Assembly: GCF_009695875.1 (NCBI RefSeq)
Contig: NZ_VUNC01000003.1
Location: 1-64,000, forward strand
Direction of reading: 5' to 3'
Source of the DNA: Olsenella porci
GTDB lineage: Bacteria; Actinomycetota; Coriobacteriia; Coriobacteriales; Atopobiaceae
Length of the DNA stretch: 64,000 nucleotides
Shown: positions 60,935 through 64,000 of the stretch, piece by piece
How positions within the stretch are numbered: position 1 is the first letter of the stretch
Layout: the number at the start of each line of letters is the position of its first letter
The notes under the pieces: generated by a model
Database searches by the model: none
Told to the model about the DNA's origin: nothing
The model's input: the letters and a program-made list of their open reading frames with translations, nothing else
Made by a program: the position numbers and the translations under genes

Positions 60935-61954
60935 TTGAAAAGTTACGTCCGCACACCGCTGGAGGAGTCCAGCTATCGCACAGCGCTCGAGGGGTACCGC
61001 CGCGATGGGGGAGCCGTCCCCACCGACTTTGGCCCCGACTTCGGGCGCATTGCCGCGCAGGTGGAGGAGCTCAAGCGTCAGCACGACGCCGTGGTCCTGG
61101 CGCACTACTACGTGCCCGCCGCCACGCAGGCGCTCGCCGACCACGTGGGCGACTCGTTCTACCTGGCGCGCCTGGCCCGCACCCTGGACTGCAAGACGAT
61201 CGTGCTCGCGGGCGTCTCGTTCATGGCCGAGGCCGTGAAGATGCTCAACCCGTCGCGTACGGTCCTCAACCCAGAGCCCCGCGCCAACTGCCCCATGGCG
61301 CACATGGTGCGCAAGGCCGACGTGGACGCGGTGCGCGAGCGCTACGACGACCTTGCCGTGGTGTGCTACGTCAACTCCACGGCCCAGATAAAGAGCTGGT
61401 CCGACGTCTGTGTGACCTCGTCCAACGCCGTGAAGGTGGTCGGCGAGCTGCCGCAGCACAACATCCTCTTCATCCCAGACATGAACCTGGGGCGCTACGT
61501 GCGCGAGCAGCTGCCCCAAAAGAACGTGATCCTCAACCGCGGGTACTGCCCCACGCACCAGCGCATCATTCCGCAGGAGGTGGAGCAGCTTGAGCTGGAG
61601 CACCCCGAGGCGGAGGTGTGCGCCCACCCGGAGTGCAGCGAGGAGGTGCTGCGCGAGGCGGACTTCGTGGGATCGACCAAGCAGATCATCGAGCACATAG
61701 CCAACGGGGACGGGCGGGAGTACATCGTGCTGACCGTGGTTGGGGTTGCGGCGGAGATCACCCGCCTGACAGAGGGGCAGGACAAGCGCGTCTACTTCCC
61801 GGCCACCCCTCCCATCTGCCCCAACATGGCGATGGTGGGTCCCGAGAAGGTGCTGCGTGCGCTCCAGACCGGCGAGGGCGAGGTCGAGCTGCCCGACTGT
61901 GCGGACAGGGCTGCGGCCCCACTCGAGCGCATGCTCGAGCTCGCGGCACGATAG
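60935..61954 (+). CDS. nadA: Quinolinate synthase NadA
   Basis: NadA condenses iminoaspartate with dihydroxyacetone phosphate to give quinolinate, using a [4Fe-4S] cluster. The 339-residue protein has the family blocks VVLAHYYVPAATQALADHVG near 48-67, NCPMAHM near 125-131, YVNSTAQIKSWSDVCVTSSN near 150-169, NRGYCPTHQRI near 201-211, HPECSEEV near 229-236 and PPICPNMAMVG near 293-303. Three cysteine ligands lie in NCPMA, in the PEC region and in PPICP; the GYCPTH cysteine is also conserved. The start is taken as TTG 60935 because AAGGAGAGGGGA lies just upstream; the longer frame from 60866 lacks a ribosome site. Confidence 0.92.
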   Translation: MKSYVRTPLEESSYRTALEGYRRDGGAVPTDFGPDFGRIAAQVEELKRQHDAVVLAHYYVPAATQALADHVGDSFYLARLARTLDCKTIVLAGVSFMAEAVKMLNPSRTVLNPEPRANCPMAHMVRKADVDAVRERYDDLAVVCYVNSTAQIKSWSDVCVTSSNAVKVVGELPQHNILFIPDMNLGRYVREQLPQKNVILNRGYCPTHQRIIPQEVEQLELEHPEAEVCAHPECSEEVLREADFVGSTKQIIEHIANGDGREYIVLTVVGVAAEITRLTEGQDKRVYFPATPPICPNMAMVGPEKVLRALQTGEGEVELPDCADRAAAPLERMLELAAR

Positions 61955-61963
61955 GGGGAGAAG

Positions 61964-63223
61964 ATGGAAGACGAGAGGAACCGTGCCACCGGGGCTCCGC
62001 AGGCTGCCGCGCCGGCAGGCGGGGAGGCGCCGAGCCGCCTCGACTGCGACGTGGTGATCGTGGGCTGCGGCGTGAGCGGGCTCTACGCGGCGTACAACCT
62101 GCCGCGCGCGCTCAGGATCGTGATGCTCTCGAAGGAGGACGTGGCGACCTGCGACTCCATGCTGGCGCAGGGCGGCATCTGCGTGATGCGAGATCGCGAC
62201 GACTACGACTCGTGGTTCGAGGACACCATGCGGGCGGGTCACTACGAGAACCGCGCCCAGAGCGTTGACACCATGATCTGGAACTCGCGCGACGTGATCT
62301 TCGAGCTCATGCGCCTGGGCGTCCGCTTTGACCGCACCCCGCAGGGCGGGCTCGACTACACCCGCGAGGGGGCGCACTCGCGGCCGCGCATCGTGCACCA
62401 CGAGGACGTGACCGGGCGCGAGATCACCACGCACCTTCTCGCCCAGGTCCGTCAGCTGCCCAACGTCACCATACTGGAGAACACGGTGATGGACGACCTG
62501 CTGGTGGAGGGAAGCGCGTGTGCCGGGGTGCATGCGGTGCGCCCGGATGGCACGGGCCTCTCGCTTCGCGCCCGCGACACCATCCTGTGCACGGGCGGCA
62601 TCGGCGGCACGTACGAGCACAGCACCAACTACCGATGCCTCACGGGGGACGGCTGTCGCATCGCGGCAGCGCATGGGGTGGAGCTGGAGCACATGGACTA
62701 CGTGCAGATTCATCCCACCACGCTGTACACCACCAAGCCGGGGCGTTCGTTCCTCCTCAGCGAGTCGTGCCGCGGCGAGGGGGCGATCCTGCTGGACAAC
62801 TCGGGCAAGCGCTTCTGCGACGAGCTGCAGCCGCGTGACATCGTGAGCCAGAACATCCTGGCCAAGATGCGCGAGGAGGGCTCAAGGCACGTGTGGCTGA
62901 GCTTCCAGAACGTTCCGCGTGACGTCGTCACGGGTCACTTCCACCACATCTACGAGACCTGCCTGGAAGAGGGGTATGACATCCTGAGGGAGCCCGCCCC
63001 CGTGGTTCCCGCCCAACACTACCTGATGGGCGGCATCCACGTGGACCAGAACTCCAAGACCACCATGGACCACCTGTACGCGGCGGGCGAGACCAGCTGC
63101 AACGGGGTCCACGGCAAGAACCGCCTGGCGTCGAACTCGCTGCTCGAGAGCATGGTGTTCGCCCGGCTGGCGGCACGCGACATCGTACGGGGGAGGCACG
63201 CGCAATGGATCCAGTCACGCTGA
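61964..63223 (+). CDS. nadB: L-aspartate oxidase NadB (short form)
   Basis: NadB oxidises aspartate to iminoaspartate for NadA. The 419-residue flavoprotein has the FAD-binding GCGVSGLYAAYN near 30-41, SMLAQGGICVM near 65-75, HHEDVTGREITTHLL near 145-159, the catalytic-region QIHPTTLYTTKP near 246-257, and AAGETSCNGVHGKNRLASNS near 373-392. Typical NadB is about 530 residues and ends with a three-helix domain; that domain is missing here, as in other short NadB forms. A 24-residue Ala/Pro-rich leader precedes the Rossmann fold. ATG 61964 follows GGGGGAGAAG, 9 bases after nadA. Confidence 0.9.
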   Translation: MEDERNRATGAPQAAAPAGGEAPSRLDCDVVIVGCGVSGLYAAYNLPRALRIVMLSKEDVATCDSMLAQGGICVMRDRDDYDSWFEDTMRAGHYENRAQSVDTMIWNSRDVIFELMRLGVRFDRTPQGGLDYTREGAHSRPRIVHHEDVTGREITTHLLAQVRQLPNVTILENTVMDDLLVEGSACAGVHAVRPDGTGLSLRARDTILCTGGIGGTYEHSTNYRCLTGDGCRIAAAHGVELEHMDYVQIHPTTLYTTKPGRSFLLSESCRGEGAILLDNSGKRFCDELQPRDIVSQNILAKMREEGSRHVWLSFQNVPRDVVTGHFHHIYETCLEEGYDILREPAPVVPAQHYLMGGIHVDQNSKTTMDHLYAAGETSCNGVHGKNRLASNSLLESMVFARLAARDIVRGRHAQWIQSR

Positions 63224-64000
63224 GGCTCAAGGCCGAGCCACTCATCCTCATGGCGCTCAACGAGGACATCACGAGCGAGGACGTGTCCACGGCGTCGGTC
63301 GTGGACGCGGACGAGTGGGGGCAGGTGAGCCTGATCGCCAAGGAGGATGGCGTCATCTGCGGGCTCGACGTGTTCGAGCGAACGTTCCAGCTGCTGGATC
63401 CCAAGGCGCACGCGGAGCTCGGCGTGGGCGAGGGCGACGAGGTGACGTCCGGCCAGGTGCTGGGAACCGTCTACGGCCACGTGGCCGCGCTCCTCTCCGG
63501 CGAGCGCGTGGCACTCAACTACCTCCAGCGCATGAGTGGCATAGCCACGCTCACCCGCAGGATGTGCCGCGTGCTCGAGGGCACGAACACCCGGCTGGTG
63601 GACACGCGCAAGACCACGCCCAACATGCGCGTGTTCGAGAAGGAGGCCGTGCGCGTGGGCGGCGGCACCAACCACCGCTACAACCTGAGCGACGCCGTGA
63701 TGCTCAAGGACAACCACATCGACGCCGCCGGAGGCATCGGCCCCGCGGTTGCCGCCGCGCGCTCGCACGCGAGCTTCGTGACGAAGGTGGAGGTCGAGAC
63801 CGAGACGCTCGACCAGGTTGCCGAGGCGCTTGACGCGGGGGCCGACATCATCATGCTGGACAACATGGATCACCAGACCATGGGCAAGGCGGTGTCGATG
63901 ATTGGCGGCCGAGCCGTTACGGAGGCGTCCGGCAACGTGGGACCACAGAACCTCGCCGCTCTGGCCGACCTGGGTGTGGACATCGTGAGCTCCGGGGCCC
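63205..64000 (+). CDS. nadC: Nicotinate-nucleotide pyrophosphorylase NadC, cut by window end
   Basis: NadC converts quinolinate and PRPP to nicotinate mononucleotide, the third step of de novo NAD synthesis. The open frame from ATG 63205 runs to the window edge (about 265 residues seen; usual length about 280-300). Visible family blocks are NEDITSEDVST near 19-29, NYLQRMSGIATLTRRM near 108-123, DTRKTTPNMRVFEKEAV near 133-149, GGGTNHRYNLSDAVMLKDNH near 153-172 and EVETETLDQ near 196-204. It overlaps nadB by 19 bases and has GGGGGAGG upstream, so nadABC is one operon. The C-terminus is outside the window. Confidence 0.92.
   Translation, partial: MDPVTLRLKAEPLILMALNEDITSEDVSTASVVDADEWGQVSLIAKEDGVICGLDVFERTFQLLDPKAHAELGVGEGDEVTSGQVLGTVYGHVAALLSGERVALNYLQRMSGIATLTRRMCRVLEGTNTRLVDTRKTTPNMRVFEKEAVRVGGGTNHRYNLSDAVMLKDNHIDAAGGIGPAVAAARSHASFVTKVEVETETLDQVAEALDAGADIIMLDNMDHQTMGKAVSMIGGRAVTEASGNVGPQNLAALADLGVDIVSSGA

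Noticed and set aside
60869-62713. 614-codon minus-strand frame across nadA/nadB
   Set aside because: Antisense shadow of two well-supported genes; low-complexity His/Val/Leu composition.

Overview
The window is high-G+C bacterial chromosomal DNA with short intergenic gaps, strong Shine-Dalgarno sequences, frequent GTG/TTG starts and GC-rich hairpin terminators. Gene content (PepT-type peptidase, YfcC carrier, many sugar-acid and glycated-amine genes, PucR and GntR regulators, a fused FdrA/DUF1116 protein, DUF349 coiled-coil protein, nadABC) best fits a host-associated anaerobic actinobacterium of the Coriobacteriia (Olsenella/Atopobium-like). That assignment is inference from recognised protein families; no rRNA is present to confirm it.

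Layout. 1-2.2 kb: an ISL3-type insertion sequence remnant, plsY and a shortened GH32-like gene. 2.5-5.4 kb: peptidase T and a YfcC-family carrier. 5.6-8.3 kb: a decay zone with a broken hypothetical gene, tRNA-fMet, a stop-interrupted ORF6N/PLD-type gene, a frameshifted RelE-like toxin with an antitoxin remnant, a fragment of a TOTE-type primase/helicase and an intact MGMT-family gene, followed by a 158-bp element with 26-bp inverted ends. 8.6-17.9 kb: a PucR regulator and esterase diverge from a fused FdrA-DUF1116 protein, a DUF2877 protein and two dicarboxylate/amino-acid symporters; this resembles the AllFGH (oxamate carbamoyltransferase) set. 17.9-19.3 kb is mostly debris with a PIN-domain fragment; then MATE and HAD genes.

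21.9-49.6 kb is the most striking part: an island of about 22 genes built from paralogous modules. It holds four SIS-domain proteins, four PfkB kinases, two ROK proteins, one FGGY kinase, three FrlC-like epimerases, a NagB-like protein, a DapA-family aldolase, a DUF4432 mutarotase-like protein, two amidohydrolases, YjbQ, BtpA/SgcQ, one APC permease and two GntR-UTRA regulators. Clear matches to FrlC and FrlD point to uptake and breakdown of fructoselysine-like glycated amines, with extra modules probably serving related substrates. A 23-bp motif (TAAGT-N12-TRTACC and variants) recurs upstream of several operons and is a candidate shared operator.

49.6-64 kb returns to household genes: tRNA-Thr(CGT), a flavodoxin-like oxidoreductase, a HAD phosphatase, a 3-hydroxyacyl-CoA dehydrogenase, a DUF349 protein, two radical SAM proteins, a TetR regulator, an EamA transporter, threonine aldolase and the NAD biosynthesis operon nadA-nadB-nadC, the last cut by the window edge.
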